Shown: positions 1 through 7,483 of the stretch, piece after piece | How the letters are laid out: the number at the start of each line of letters is the position of its first letter | How positions within the stretch are numbered: position 1 is the first letter of the stretch | Assembly: GCA_018675825.1 (NCBI GenBank) | Contig: JABGXK010000231.1 | Span: 1 to 7,915, forward strand | Direction of reading: 5' to 3' | Length of the DNA stretch: 7,915 nt | Source of the DNA: Flavobacteriales bacterium | GTDB lineage: Bacteria; Bacteroidota; Bacteroidia; Flavobacteriales; BACL11 | Made by a program: the position numbers and the translations under genes | Notes under the pieces: generated by a model | Database searches by the model: none | Seen by the model: the letters and a program-made list of their open reading frames with translations, nothing else | What the model was told of the DNA's origin: nothing

Positions 1-1
1 A

Positions 2-679
2 GGAATATATCCAGACGAAATTACTAACCTTGATGAAGCTTTTGTTGGACAGTCATATATAACTCAGATTGACGTATTAACTCCGCTTGACACGTCAGTT
101 TCACTAAATGGTTTAAACCTTAATGTGACAATTAGTAATATTGATTTAACTAGTATTTTAGGTTTACCAAGTAATTTCTCTTACTCATGTAATCCTCCTA
201 ATTGTTCCTTTCCAGGGGGCGGGTATGCATGTGCTGAAATTTTTTCAACTGTTGATCCATCTTCTTCTGATGTAGGTTATTATCCATTAATAATGACAAC
301 GTCAACTTTAGCAATAAACGTTCCTCTTATAGGTAGTCTTATACAATTAGATACAGTAGACTATTTTTATATAGATATTTCAAATACATCAGCATCTATT
401 CAACAGTTAAATGATTTAACGTTTGAACTTATGGATTTATTTCCTAATCCAACAAGTAATTATGCGGATATTCAATTTGTAATTGGTTATAATAATAAAG
501 TTAATTTCTTAGTTTTTGATTGTATAGGAAATATGGTAGAAAATAAAAATATTGATGCAACAAAAGGAATTAATAAGTTTAGTTTAGATGTATCTCAATA
601 TGCCTCATCTTTATATACTTATTGTTTAATATCTAATAATAGTTTTCTTTCAAAGAAAATGCTCATCTTAAATCCTTAA
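2..679 (+). CDS. T9SS type A sorting-domain secreted protein (5' partial)
   Basis: This is the C-terminal 225 residues of a secreted protein. The frame is open from base 2 with no stop, so the GTG at 125 is an internal valine and the true start lies left of the window. The visible start (GIYPDEITNL) continues into a beta-rich region with three close cysteines at visible residues 63, 68 and 77, in a CNPPNC...GGGYAC pattern. I recall this pattern from short secreted Flavobacteriales proteins in which a signal peptide and only a few dozen residues precede this point, so probably little is missing. The tail from about residue 143 is a type A T9SS sorting domain: FPNPTSN at 147-153, then predicted strands (VNFLVFDCIGNMV) and a basic SKKMLIL end. 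The tail directs export through the outer membrane and is usually removed or lipid-linked there. The function of the body is unknown. The stop TAA (677-679) shares its last A with the ATG of the next gene. Confidence 0.85.
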   Translation, partial: GIYPDEITNLDEAFVGQSYITQIDVLTPLDTSVSLNGLNLNVTISNIDLTSILGLPSNFSYSCNPPNCSFPGGGYACAEIFSTVDPSSSDVGYYPLIMTTSTLAINVPLIGSLIQLDTVDYFYIDISNTSASIQQLNDLTFELMDLFPNPTSNYADIQFVIGYNNKVNFLVFDCIGNMVENKNIDATKGINKFSLDVSQYASSLYTYCLISNNSFLSKKMLILNP

Positions 680-1599
680 TGTCTTTAAAACTTTCAATTC
701 TAGGTTGTGATTCTGCAATACCTACAATTAATAAACATCAAACCGCTCAGTTATTAAATGTAAATGAGCGGTTTTTCTTAATAGATTGTGGTGAAAACAC
801 ACAGATACAACTAAGAAAGTTTGAACTTAGTTTTCAAAGAATACATCATATATTTATTAGTCATCTTCATGGAGATCATTATTTTGGATTAATAGGCTTG
901 ATAACAAGTATGCATCTACTTGGAAGAAAAAAAGAATTACATGTTTATGCACATGCAGCACTCAAAGAGATTATAAACATTCAATTGTCTGTTTCTAAAA
1001 TTGATCTAAATTTCCCGTTATTTTTTCATGTTATACCAGAAGATTCTGAGATAGTATTATTTAAAGATGATAGTATAGAGATATCTAATATTTTACTAAA
1101 TCATACTATTAGTTGTTCTGGTTTTATCTTTAAGGAACTAAAATATGATAGAAAGATAGTTAAAGAAAATGTCGAAAAATATAACATACCATATGATAAA
1201 ATTATTGATATAAGAAAGGGATTTGACTATATTAAGGAGAATGGAGATATAATATCTAATAATTTATTAACGACAGAAAATACTCCAGCTAAATCATATG
1301 CTTTTTGTTCAGATACTAGGTTTTTTTCAAATATTATATCTAAAATTAGGGGAGTAGATGTATTATATCATGAAGCAACTTTTTGTCATGATTTGAAAGA
1401 AAGAGCCTATGAAACAGGTCATTCTACAACTAAAGATGCTGCTACAATTGCAAAAGAAGCAAATGTTAAGAGGTTGATTATAGGTCATTACTCTAAGAGA
1501 TATTCAGACTTAAATCAATTACTCTTGGAGTCTAGAGAGGTATTTAGTAATACTTTTTTATCTCAATCAGGAGATTTGATAGATTTTAATAGTATTTAG
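679..1599 (+). CDS. rnz: Ribonuclease Z (tRNA 3' endonuclease)
   Basis: This cytosolic zinc metallo-beta-lactamase-fold nuclease cleaves the 3' trailer from tRNA precursors. The protein has 306 residues, the normal length of the short bacterial form. Visible motifs in order are: IDCGE (35-39); the zinc-binding HLHGDH (62-67); H142 in the next conserved block; a region at about 171-200 (PYDKIIDIRKGFDYI) fitting the substrate-binding arm of this family; CSDT with D212; HEATF (231-235); GHST with H248; and IGHYSKRY with H270. All expected metal ligands and the catalytic aspartate are present, so it should be active. The ATG at 679 overlaps the preceding stop as TAATG, which suggests translational coupling with the secreted type A protein. 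No Shine-Dalgarno sequence is visible, as is usual in Bacteroidota. The natural partner is the CCA-adding enzyme at 6056-7483, which acts after RNase Z on tRNAs without an encoded CCA. Confidence 0.95.
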   Translation: MSLKLSILGCDSAIPTINKHQTAQLLNVNERFFLIDCGENTQIQLRKFELSFQRIHHIFISHLHGDHYFGLIGLITSMHLLGRKKELHVYAHAALKEIINIQLSVSKIDLNFPLFFHVIPEDSEIVLFKDDSIEISNILLNHTISCSGFIFKELKYDRKIVKENVEKYNIPYDKIIDIRKGFDYIKENGDIISNNLLTTENTPAKSYAFCSDTRFFSNIISKIRGVDVLYHEATFCHDLKERAYETGHSTTKDAATIAKEANVKRLIIGHYSKRYSDLNQLLLESREVFSNTFLSQSGDLIDFNSI

Positions 1600-1618
1600 A
1601 AAAGAAAGAATATTTAGG

Positions 1619-1626
1619 TATATTTG
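1619..1626 (+). promoter_or_regulatory. Possible Bacteroidota -7 promoter element
   Basis: TATATTTG matches the Bacteroidota -7 consensus TAnnTTTG and lies in the only intergenic gap of the window (1600-1642), 16 bases before the ATG of the repeat-protein gene. It would start transcription about 10-14 bases upstream of that ATG, leaving a short AT-rich leader typical of the group. I see no TTG at the expected -33 distance, so the match is partial. In such AT-rich DNA it could be chance. The alternative is read-through from rnz. Confidence 0.35.
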
Positions 1627-1642
1627 CTATTAAATTTATAAT

Positions 1643-4600
1643 ATGAAGAAAATTATTCTAATTTTATTTGCTGTAATATTATTTTGGAATGATAGCTCTT
1701 CTCAAATAGATTCTGTATCTATTCAAGGAATAGATTGTTATAATGATACTGCATTTATAAAAATTAATCTATCAAATAGTGCTTATATTTTAGAGTCTGA
1801 TGAATGGCAGTATCAACCTTATAATGATACTTCATGGTATTTTCTAGATACTAACTTATATATTATAAATCCTACAAATGATACTCTATTCTCAAATCAA
1901 TGTGGCAAACATAAGGTAGCAGTTTTTGATCAAACATCTTTCGAATTTATAGAATATACATTTTTTATTCCTTGTCCTGTTACCGTTGGTCTTGGTCAGA
2001 AAGAAAAAATTAAATGTTTTGGAGATTCCTCTGGTATTTTAATAGCCCCTACATATGGAGGTATAATTTTCGATCCTGATTCCAGTACAGTTGATTCTCT
2101 AGGTTTTTATTCTCCAAATGATACAACTGGTGATGAATATTATAAATACCAATGGTTTAATGCTAGTAATTTATTAGGTGCAAATCAGACATCAATAGGT
2201 GATTCTTTAGATATTTTAAATGGAGTATACTCTGGCTTCTACAATATAGTTGTTACCGATGCAATAGGTTGTACCGACACATTAGGTTACAGAAGGATTA
2301 ATAATCCTTATCCATTAATGATTGATACTTTAAATATTACTAATGTAAGTTGTTATGGGAGCAATAATGGTAGTGTAAAAATTGCGGTTAATGGAGGTAG
2401 AAAATTTCATTCTAATAAAAATTATTTTTATTATATAATAGATAATAATAATGATACAATTTTCCGAAGTGATAATTTAGTTATATCTTCTAATTTTTCT
2501 CAACTTTCCACACTAAGTGATTCATCATTAATTATTGATAGTATTTTATTTAATAATTTAGAAACAGGAACATATAATATAACAGTTGTTGATAGTTTTG
2601 GTTGTGTTTTGGATACAGTCTTTTCTATTTCAGAACCTTTGCCTTATGAAGCTTTTACTACAGAACTAACCCCTCTATTATGTATTACTGATAGTATTTG
2701 GTTTTTTATAGATAGTGTTTCTGGAGGGCAAGGGTCACAAAACTTTTACTGGATGGAATCAAGTTCAATTTCTGATTCACTACTTGTTGGAGAAGGAGAT
2801 TATGATATTATTGTTGAAGATACACTTTATGGATGTAGAGACACATTATCAGTACATTGTGAAGCTGATTTTGAAATATTTATTAATGAATCAATTAATG
2901 ATATTGATTGTTATGGAGACAATACAGGCTCTATTTTTATTGATAGTATATATGGAGGTAATACTCCATATAACTACCAATGGGGTGGTAATATTGGAAC
3001 TGATGATATGGCAGATAGTCTCTTATCTGGAAATTATTTTTTATTAATTGAAGACTCAATTGGATGTTCTCAGTATTTTTATTTTGATGTTTATCAAAAT
3101 GATATAATTTATGTCAATAGTACACTATACCAACCTTCATGCAAGGGTTATAGTGATGGAGCTATTCAAGTAGATATTAATGGAGGTCAATTTCCTTATA
3201 ATATAAGTTGGTTAAATGGAACAGGTTTGAGTGATTCATTATTTGGATTATCTGAAGGTAATTATACTTTAAATGTTATAGATGATAATGGATGTTCATT
3301 TAGTTCAATTATTACATTAAATGAGCCTGATTCTTTAGATTTAGATTTTAATAATTATCTTAATCCTTTAACATGTTATGGAAGTTTAACAACTATTACA
3401 GCTTTAATTACAGGGGGAACTGGTCCTTTTGATATTTTATGGAGTGATTTATCTTCATTATCACAAACTGTAGTTGGAGCTGGTTTATTGACCTGTGAAG
3501 TAACTGATAAAAATGGTTGTATCGCAATTGATAATATTTTAATTATAGAGCCAGATTCTTTTTATATTTCTAATTCTATATTGACTAATCCTCTTTGTAC
3601 AGATGGTGGATCTGCAAGTATTGAAACAAGTGGTGGAACCTTACCTATAAGTTATTTATGGAGTACTGGAGAAACTACTCAAAGTATCAGTAATATTACT
3701 GTCAGTTCTTGTTGGGTTATAGCTACTGATTCTTGTGGAAGTACTGATTCTATCGGTTTTAATTTAATACCTTATGAGTTAATTACACAAGTTAATTATA
3801 ATGACACCTCACATCTTTCTCAAGTAACTTTATCCTCTCTATCTTCTGGTACAGTTTTTACTTACGAATGGTTTTATATTTATGATTTAAATAATTTAAT
3901 TGCTAGTAGTTCTGATGTGATTAATCTATGTGAAGGAACTTATATAGTTAGAACAACTGATGTGAGTAATGGTTGCTATGTTGAGGATACTCTAATAGTT
4001 GATTTTTATTTACTTGATGCAATTGTAGATTTAGAAAAAACTACAGTCCTTCCTGATTCAAATTTATGGGGATTTGGACCTTATTCATATTTATGGGGTC
4101 CTAATAGTGGACTAGCAACACAACAAGCTAATATTTGTCCTGGTGATCATTGGTTAGAGGTTACAGATAGAGATGGATGTACAGTAGATACATTTTTTAC
4201 TATTAATCCTCTTTCTGTTATATTAGATCCAATGGATGAATTAATAGAATGTAATCTGGAGAATTTAGATATTGAGTTATTTATTTCTACATCAGGTGGT
4301 ACTGACCCATATACTTATTTATGGTCTAATGGAGATACTGATAGTTCTACAAATTTAGCATTATCTCCAGGACCTTTAACTATAACAATTATGGATAATA
4401 ATGCTTGTATTTTAGATACTTTATTTAGAATTACAGCTATGACTGAAGAATGTGTGCCAAATGTATTCTCTCCAAATAATGATGATATAAATGATTTCTG
4501 GAATTTAGAACAAGCGTATATTTATAGTGATACAGAGGTTAAAATATATGGGCGTTTTGGTAGAGAGATCTATGAATCAGTTGGTTATGATAATCCTTGG

Positions 4601-4711
4601 GATGGAAAAAATAAACAAGGTAATGATGTACCTGATGGAGCATACTTCTATCATATAGAATTAGGTCATGGATATTCTCCTATCAAGGGAACGATTACTA
4701 TTGTAAGATAG
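1643..4711 (+). CDS. Secreted SprB-like repeat protein, T9SS type B tail
   Basis: A large cell-surface or secreted protein of 1022 residues. Residues 1-20 form a signal peptide: MKK, a hydrophobic run at 4-15 and a likely cut near SSSQ. A degenerate first module (about 22-115) is followed by about ten SprB-like modules (about 122-929). The end, 937-1022, is a CHU_C / gliding-motility-associated type B sorting domain, with VPNVFSPNNDDIND at 938-951, VKIYGRFGREIYES at 966-979 and WDGKNKQGNDVPDGAYFY at 986-1003. Type B tails send proteins out through T9SS; SprB itself is a gliding adhesin, and other relatives are adhesins or matrix proteins. No enzymatic domain is visible and no PorP/SprF-type partner gene is in the window, so a precise role (adhesion, gliding, matrix) cannot be assigned. 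The protein has 27 cysteines, mostly paired within modules, and 24 D-[S/T]-[AILVMT] sites. The gene is 43 bp after rnz and its last 14 bp overlap the end of convergent miaA. Confidence 0.92.
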   Translation: MKKIILILFAVILFWNDSSSQIDSVSIQGIDCYNDTAFIKINLSNSAYILESDEWQYQPYNDTSWYFLDTNLYIINPTNDTLFSNQCGKHKVAVFDQTSFEFIEYTFFIPCPVTVGLGQKEKIKCFGDSSGILIAPTYGGIIFDPDSSTVDSLGFYSPNDTTGDEYYKYQWFNASNLLGANQTSIGDSLDILNGVYSGFYNIVVTDAIGCTDTLGYRRINNPYPLMIDTLNITNVSCYGSNNGSVKIAVNGGRKFHSNKNYFYYIIDNNNDTIFRSDNLVISSNFSQLSTLSDSSLIIDSILFNNLETGTYNITVVDSFGCVLDTVFSISEPLPYEAFTTELTPLLCITDSIWFFIDSVSGGQGSQNFYWMESSSISDSLLVGEGDYDIIVEDTLYGCRDTLSVHCEADFEIFINESINDIDCYGDNTGSIFIDSIYGGNTPYNYQWGGNIGTDDMADSLLSGNYFLLIEDSIGCSQYFYFDVYQNDIIYVNSTLYQPSCKGYSDGAIQVDINGGQFPYNISWLNGTGLSDSLFGLSEGNYTLNVIDDNGCSFSSIITLNEPDSLDLDFNNYLNPLTCYGSLTTITALITGGTGPFDILWSDLSSLSQTVVGAGLLTCEVTDKNGCIAIDNILIIEPDSFYISNSILTNPLCTDGGSASIETSGGTLPISYLWSTGETTQSISNITVSSCWVIATDSCGSTDSIGFNLIPYELITQVNYNDTSHLSQVTLSSLSSGTVFTYEWFYIYDLNNLIASSSDVINLCEGTYIVRTTDVSNGCYVEDTLIVDFYLLDAIVDLEKTTVLPDSNLWGFGPYSYLWGPNSGLATQQANICPGDHWLEVTDRDGCTVDTFFTINPLSVILDPMDELIECNLENLDIELFISTSGGTDPYTYLWSNGDTDSSTNLALSPGPLTITIMDNNACILDTLFRITAMTEECVPNVFSPNNDDINDFWNLEQAYIYSDTEVKIYGRFGREIYESVGYDNPWDGKNKQGNDVPDGAYFYHIELGHGYSPIKGTITIVR
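2006..4429 (+). repeat. About ten degenerate SprB-like protein modules
   Basis: At protein level residues 122-929 of the secreted protein are tandem modules. Approximate limits are 122-217, 231-328, 341-402, 418-482, 494-560, 572-636, 645-708, 715-787, 792-853 and 866-929. The typical unit is: C-x-G, a short polar strand, GG-x-x-PY-x-Y-x-W, D-S-L, G-x-Y-x-[IV]-x-[IV]-x-D-x-x-GC. The first two units carry long insertions, especially unit 2 (about residues 252-300). Units are strongly diverged at amino-acid level and I see no long identical DNA blocks, so this is an old array rather than a recent expansion. The unit at 715-787 is the weakest match. Confidence 0.8.
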
Positions 4712-5618
4712 TTTTTACTATTGCTTTATATTCATCTATTGTAAACCAATTTATTGATTTATCTCTTTTAAACCATGTTATTTGACGTTTAGCAAGTCTT
4801 CTGGTATTTTGTTTTATCTTTTCAATAGCAGTTTCTAGATTAGAATTCCCATCAAAGAAGTCAAATAATTCTTTATAACCAACAGTATTTAGTGCATTAT
4901 AGTGACGGTAATTGATTAAGTGATTAGCTTCATCAATTAAACCATCTTTGATCATTTTATCTACTCTTATATTTATTTTTTTATATAAAGATTCTCTATC
5001 TATTTTTAGACCAATTTTAATTATGTTAAAGTTTCTTTTTTTATATTTTTTCTTATGTAGTGAGGATATTTTTTTAGTTGAAGCAGTATATACTTCAAGG
5101 CATCTCATTAATCTTTGAGGGTTTTTTATATCAACATATTCAAAATATTCGGGATCTAATTTTTTAACTTTATTTTGTAACCATTCCAACCCATTTTTTC
5201 TATATTGAGTATTTATTTTCTCTCTAATCTCTTTAGAAATATCTGGTAAGAAATCAATTCCTTTACAGATTGCATCAATATATAGTCCTGATCCGCCAAC
5301 TAGTATTACATTATTATATCTCTGAAATAGAGATTCAATTTTTTTGATTGCATTTTTTTCAAAATCAGCTATATTGCATCTCTTCTCTATAGATTGGTTT
5401 TGTATAAAGTGATGCTCAATTTCTCTTAGTTCCTCTTTAGATGGAATTGCAGTTCCAATTGAGAGTTCTTTATAAAATTGTCTTGAATCACAGGAAATTA
5501 TTTCAGTTTTTAATTCTTTAGCAAGTTTAATACTTAGAGATGTTTTTCCTATAGCAGTAGGACCTGCTATTACAATTAGATTTTTCTTATTAGAATTCGT
5601 CATATTGATTATATTCAT
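4698..5618 (-). CDS. miaA: tRNA dimethylallyltransferase MiaA
   Basis: MiaA transfers a dimethylallyl group to N6 of A37 in tRNAs reading UNN codons, giving i6A37. The 306 residues match the usual length. Visible are the P-loop GPTAIGKT (19-26), DSRQFY (44-49) with the family's catalytic aspartate D44, HHFI (69-72), VGGSGLYIDAI (107-117), NPQRLMRCLEVY (166-177), NTVGYKEL (244-251) and NTRRLAKRQITWFKRD (271-286). The whole core is intact. It is the last gene of the - strand tRNA operon. The start given (5618) overlaps the preceding gene by 29 bp. An alternative ATG at residue 6 (5603) would cut that to 14 bp and place the P-loop closer to the N-terminus, as in most relatives; neither has a clear ribosome binding site. 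The stop TAG lies inside the last codons of the convergent repeat-protein gene. Confidence 0.95.
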   Translation of the reverse strand: MNIINMTNSNKKNLIVIAGPTAIGKTSLSIKLAKELKTEIISCDSRQFYKELSIGTAIPSKEELREIEHHFIQNQSIEKRCNIADFEKNAIKKIESLFQRYNNVILVGGSGLYIDAICKGIDFLPDISKEIREKINTQYRKNGLEWLQNKVKKLDPEYFEYVDIKNPQRLMRCLEVYTASTKKISSLHKKKYKKRNFNIIKIGLKIDRESLYKKINIRVDKMIKDGLIDEANHLINYRHYNALNTVGYKELFDFFDGNSNLETAIEKIKQNTRRLAKRQITWFKRDKSINWFTIDEYKAIVKTILQ

Positions 5619-6066
5619 CTTCTAATGATTCTTCATAAGATTCTGTATTTTTTTCTTCAGAGAAATTTAGTTCTGGTGCATCTTTTGGCATTTCACCAAT
5701 ACTTTTAAGACATATTGCTTTATTTGTTTCACCTTGGTCATTAGTTAGTTCTATTAAAAATCGCCACATTAACATATAATCATATATATATATTAATCTA
5801 TTAGTTTTTGTATTAAGAATAGACTCTAGATTTGTGTTTTCCATATTTAGATTATCTAAATTTTCTTCAAATGTTACTAATGGAATTTCTTTTAGAAGTT
5901 CAAGTTCATTATTTGTAATATAAAAAGAAGCAAGTTCATCATTTTGAAGCTTAAAAGATTCTTTGATAAATTGATGAAATTCTAAAAGTGAAATTTTTGA
6001 GTCAACTTCTATTTTTCTTATAACATCTTCTTTTGATTCTAAATAAATAGTAATACTATATTTCAT
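5590..6066 (-). CDS. pRiA4b ORF-3-like family protein, function unknown
   Basis: A 158-residue cytosolic protein without signal peptide or membrane segment. It resembles the plasmid pRiA4b ORF-3 family, often labelled in databases as 'IS1096 element passenger TnpR'. Recognisable family blocks are the N-terminal strand ITIYLE (5-10), LLEFHQFIKESF (27-38) followed by ELASFYI (44-50), RLIYIYDYMLMWRFLIEL (90-107) and GEMPKDAPE (124-132). The last 27 residues form an acidic, probably disordered tail with 11 Asp/Glu. No catalytic motif is evident and its biochemical role is unknown. The gene overlaps cca by 11 bp and miaA by 29 bp (14 bp with the shorter miaA start), so it is embedded in the tRNA-maturation operon. 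No transposase, inverted repeat or resolvase motif is nearby, so the insertion-sequence label says nothing about its job here. A role linked to tRNA or translation is only an inference from position. Confidence 0.82.
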   Translation of the reverse strand: MKYSITIYLESKEDVIRKIEVDSKISLLEFHQFIKESFKLQNDELASFYITNNELELLKEIPLVTFEENLDNLNMENTNLESILNTKTNRLIYIYDYMLMWRFLIELTNDQGETNKAICLKSIGEMPKDAPELNFSEEKNTESYEESLEDEYNQYDEF

Positions 6067-7483
6067 TTCTCTTTTCTATTTTAAGATCTACGGCTTTTTT
6101 AATTAAAAATACTAGAGCATCTTCTTTATTATTTTTAACTATTCCATCTAGTATTGCGTTTTTTATTGCAATCTTTAATAAACCAATTTCTTTTCCAGAA
6201 GTAATATTAAATATTTCCATTATTTCTGTACCATTTATAGGAGGTTGAAAATTTCGTATTCTATCTTTTTCTTCAACTTCTTTGAGTTTATCTCTGACAA
6301 GCTGAAAGTTAGATAAATATTTTTTTACTTTATTTGGATTCTTAGAAGTTATATCTGCATCACATAACGTCATTAAGTTATCAATATCATCTCCTGCATC
6401 AAATAACAATCTTCTTATCGCTGAATCTGTAACAATATCTTGTGCTAATACTATTGGCCTTAGATGAAGAGCAACAAGTTTTTTTACAAATTCCATTTTT
6501 TGATTTAATGGTAATCTTAATCTTTTAAATATTCCTTTGACCATTTTACTTCCAATAAATTCATGAGCATGAAATGTCCATCCAATACCTTCTTCATATC
6601 TTTTTGTTTGTGGTTTTGCTATATCATGAAGAATTGCTGCCCATCTAAGCCATAAATCATTTGTATTAATCGATATGTTATCAAGAACTTCAAGGGTATG
6701 ATAGAAATTATCTTTATGTAAATGATTGTTTATTTTTTCTACACCTTGGAGATTACACATTTCATTAAAAAATTGCTTTAAAAGATTAGTGTCATAAAGC
6801 AGTTTAAAACCAATTGATGGAGTAATAGTTAGAATTATTTTATTAAGCTCTTGTGTAATTCTCTCTTGTGATATTATTTCTAATCGATGAGCATTCATCT
6901 TTATAGCCTCTATTGTATCGGGATCAATTGAAAAATTGAGTTGAGTAGCAAATCGAATAGCTCGCATCATTCTTAATGGATCATCACTAAATGTTTTATG
7001 TGGATTTAATGGAGTTATAATTATTTTATTTTCTAAATCTTCTCTACCATTAAAAGGATCCAAAAATTTACCATAATGCTCTTTATTGAGTTGTAAGGCC
7101 ATGGCATTAATAGTGAAGTCTCTTCTGTTTTGATCATCCTCAAGTGTTCCATTTTCTATAATAGGTTTTCTTGAATCTCTTCTGTAAGATTCTTTTCTAG
7201 CTCCAATAAATTCATAATTTTCTTCATTAAATGTTATCAATGCAGTTCCAAATTTTTTAAATACCTTTAGTATAGCTTTTTTACCAAGTATTTCTGAAAC
7301 TTTTTCTGCTAGTTTGACACCACTTCCAATACATACAAAATCAATATCTGTGATTTCTTTCTCTCTTTTTAATAATAAATCTCTTACCCAGCCACCTACA
7401 ACATAAGTTGGGTAATTAAGTTCATCAGCTATCTTGGAGATAGTTTGAAAAATAGGCTTTTTTAAAGATTTTTTATAATTCAC
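6056..7483 (-). CDS. cca: CCA tRNA nucleotidyltransferase with HD domain
   Basis: This cytosolic class II nucleotidyltransferase of the CCA-adding/poly(A) polymerase family builds or repairs the 3' CCA of tRNA. Of its 475 residues, 1-150 form the catalytic head: VVGGWVRDLLL (28-38), the metal-binding pair in DIDF (D46, D48), FGTALITF (78-85), GARKESY (94-100) and RRDFTINAM (120-128). DDPLRMMRAIRFA (167-179) belongs to the neck/tRNA-binding region. An HD phosphohydrolase-type domain follows, with H262, LHDIAKP (285-291) and FHAHEF (304-309). All key residues are present. The start is GTG at 7483, overlapping the TAG of the upstream gene as TAGTG; residues 1-15 (MNYKKSLKKPIF...) match relatives and no other start precedes the catalytic head, so the start is firm. 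By sequence alone, full CCA-adding is likely, but a split CC- or A-adding role cannot be fully excluded. Confidence 0.94.
   Translation of the reverse strand: MNYKKSLKKPIFQTISKIADELNYPTYVVGGWVRDLLLKREKEITDIDFVCIGSGVKLAEKVSEILGKKAILKVFKKFGTALITFNEENYEFIGARKESYRRDSRKPIIENGTLEDDQNRRDFTINAMALQLNKEHYGKFLDPFNGREDLENKIIITPLNPHKTFSDDPLRMMRAIRFATQLNFSIDPDTIEAIKMNAHRLEIISQERITQELNKIILTITPSIGFKLLYDTNLLKQFFNEMCNLQGVEKINNHLHKDNFYHTLEVLDNISINTNDLWLRWAAILHDIAKPQTKRYEEGIGWTFHAHEFIGSKMVKGIFKRLRLPLNQKMEFVKKLVALHLRPIVLAQDIVTDSAIRRLLFDAGDDIDNLMTLCDADITSKNPNKVKKYLSNFQLVRDKLKEVEEKDRIRNFQPPINGTEIMEIFNITSGKEIGLLKIAIKNAILDGIVKNNKEDALVFLIKKAVDLKIEKRNEI

Noticed and set aside
125..679. The type A protein as a complete 184-residue protein starting at GTG 125
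   Set aside because: The frame is open to base 2, the upstream 41 residues fit the same domain, and the GTG start would leave a secreted protein without a signal peptide.
2715..3047. A 110-codon open frame on the + strand
   Set aside because: It lies wholly inside the repeat-protein gene in another frame, its product resembles no family, and the long frame has clear module structure and a sorting domain.
4697..4716. ACTAT-loop-ATAGT inverted repeat followed by five T, a candidate terminator for the repeat-protein gene
   Set aside because: The stem is only 5 bp and almost all A/T, so it would be very weak, and such patterns are frequent by chance in this composition. On the other strand no T run follows it.
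4695..4723. Direct repeat TTACTATTG at 4695-4703 and 4715-4723, like a target-site duplication
   Set aside because: Only 9 bp of AT-rich sequence, 20 bp apart, with no element between the copies and both inside intact coding sequence; most likely chance.
5590..6066. Mobile-element origin suggested by the 'IS1096 passenger TnpR' family label
   Set aside because: No transposase, resolvase motif, terminal repeat or composition change is visible, and the gene is overlapped on both sides by housekeeping genes.
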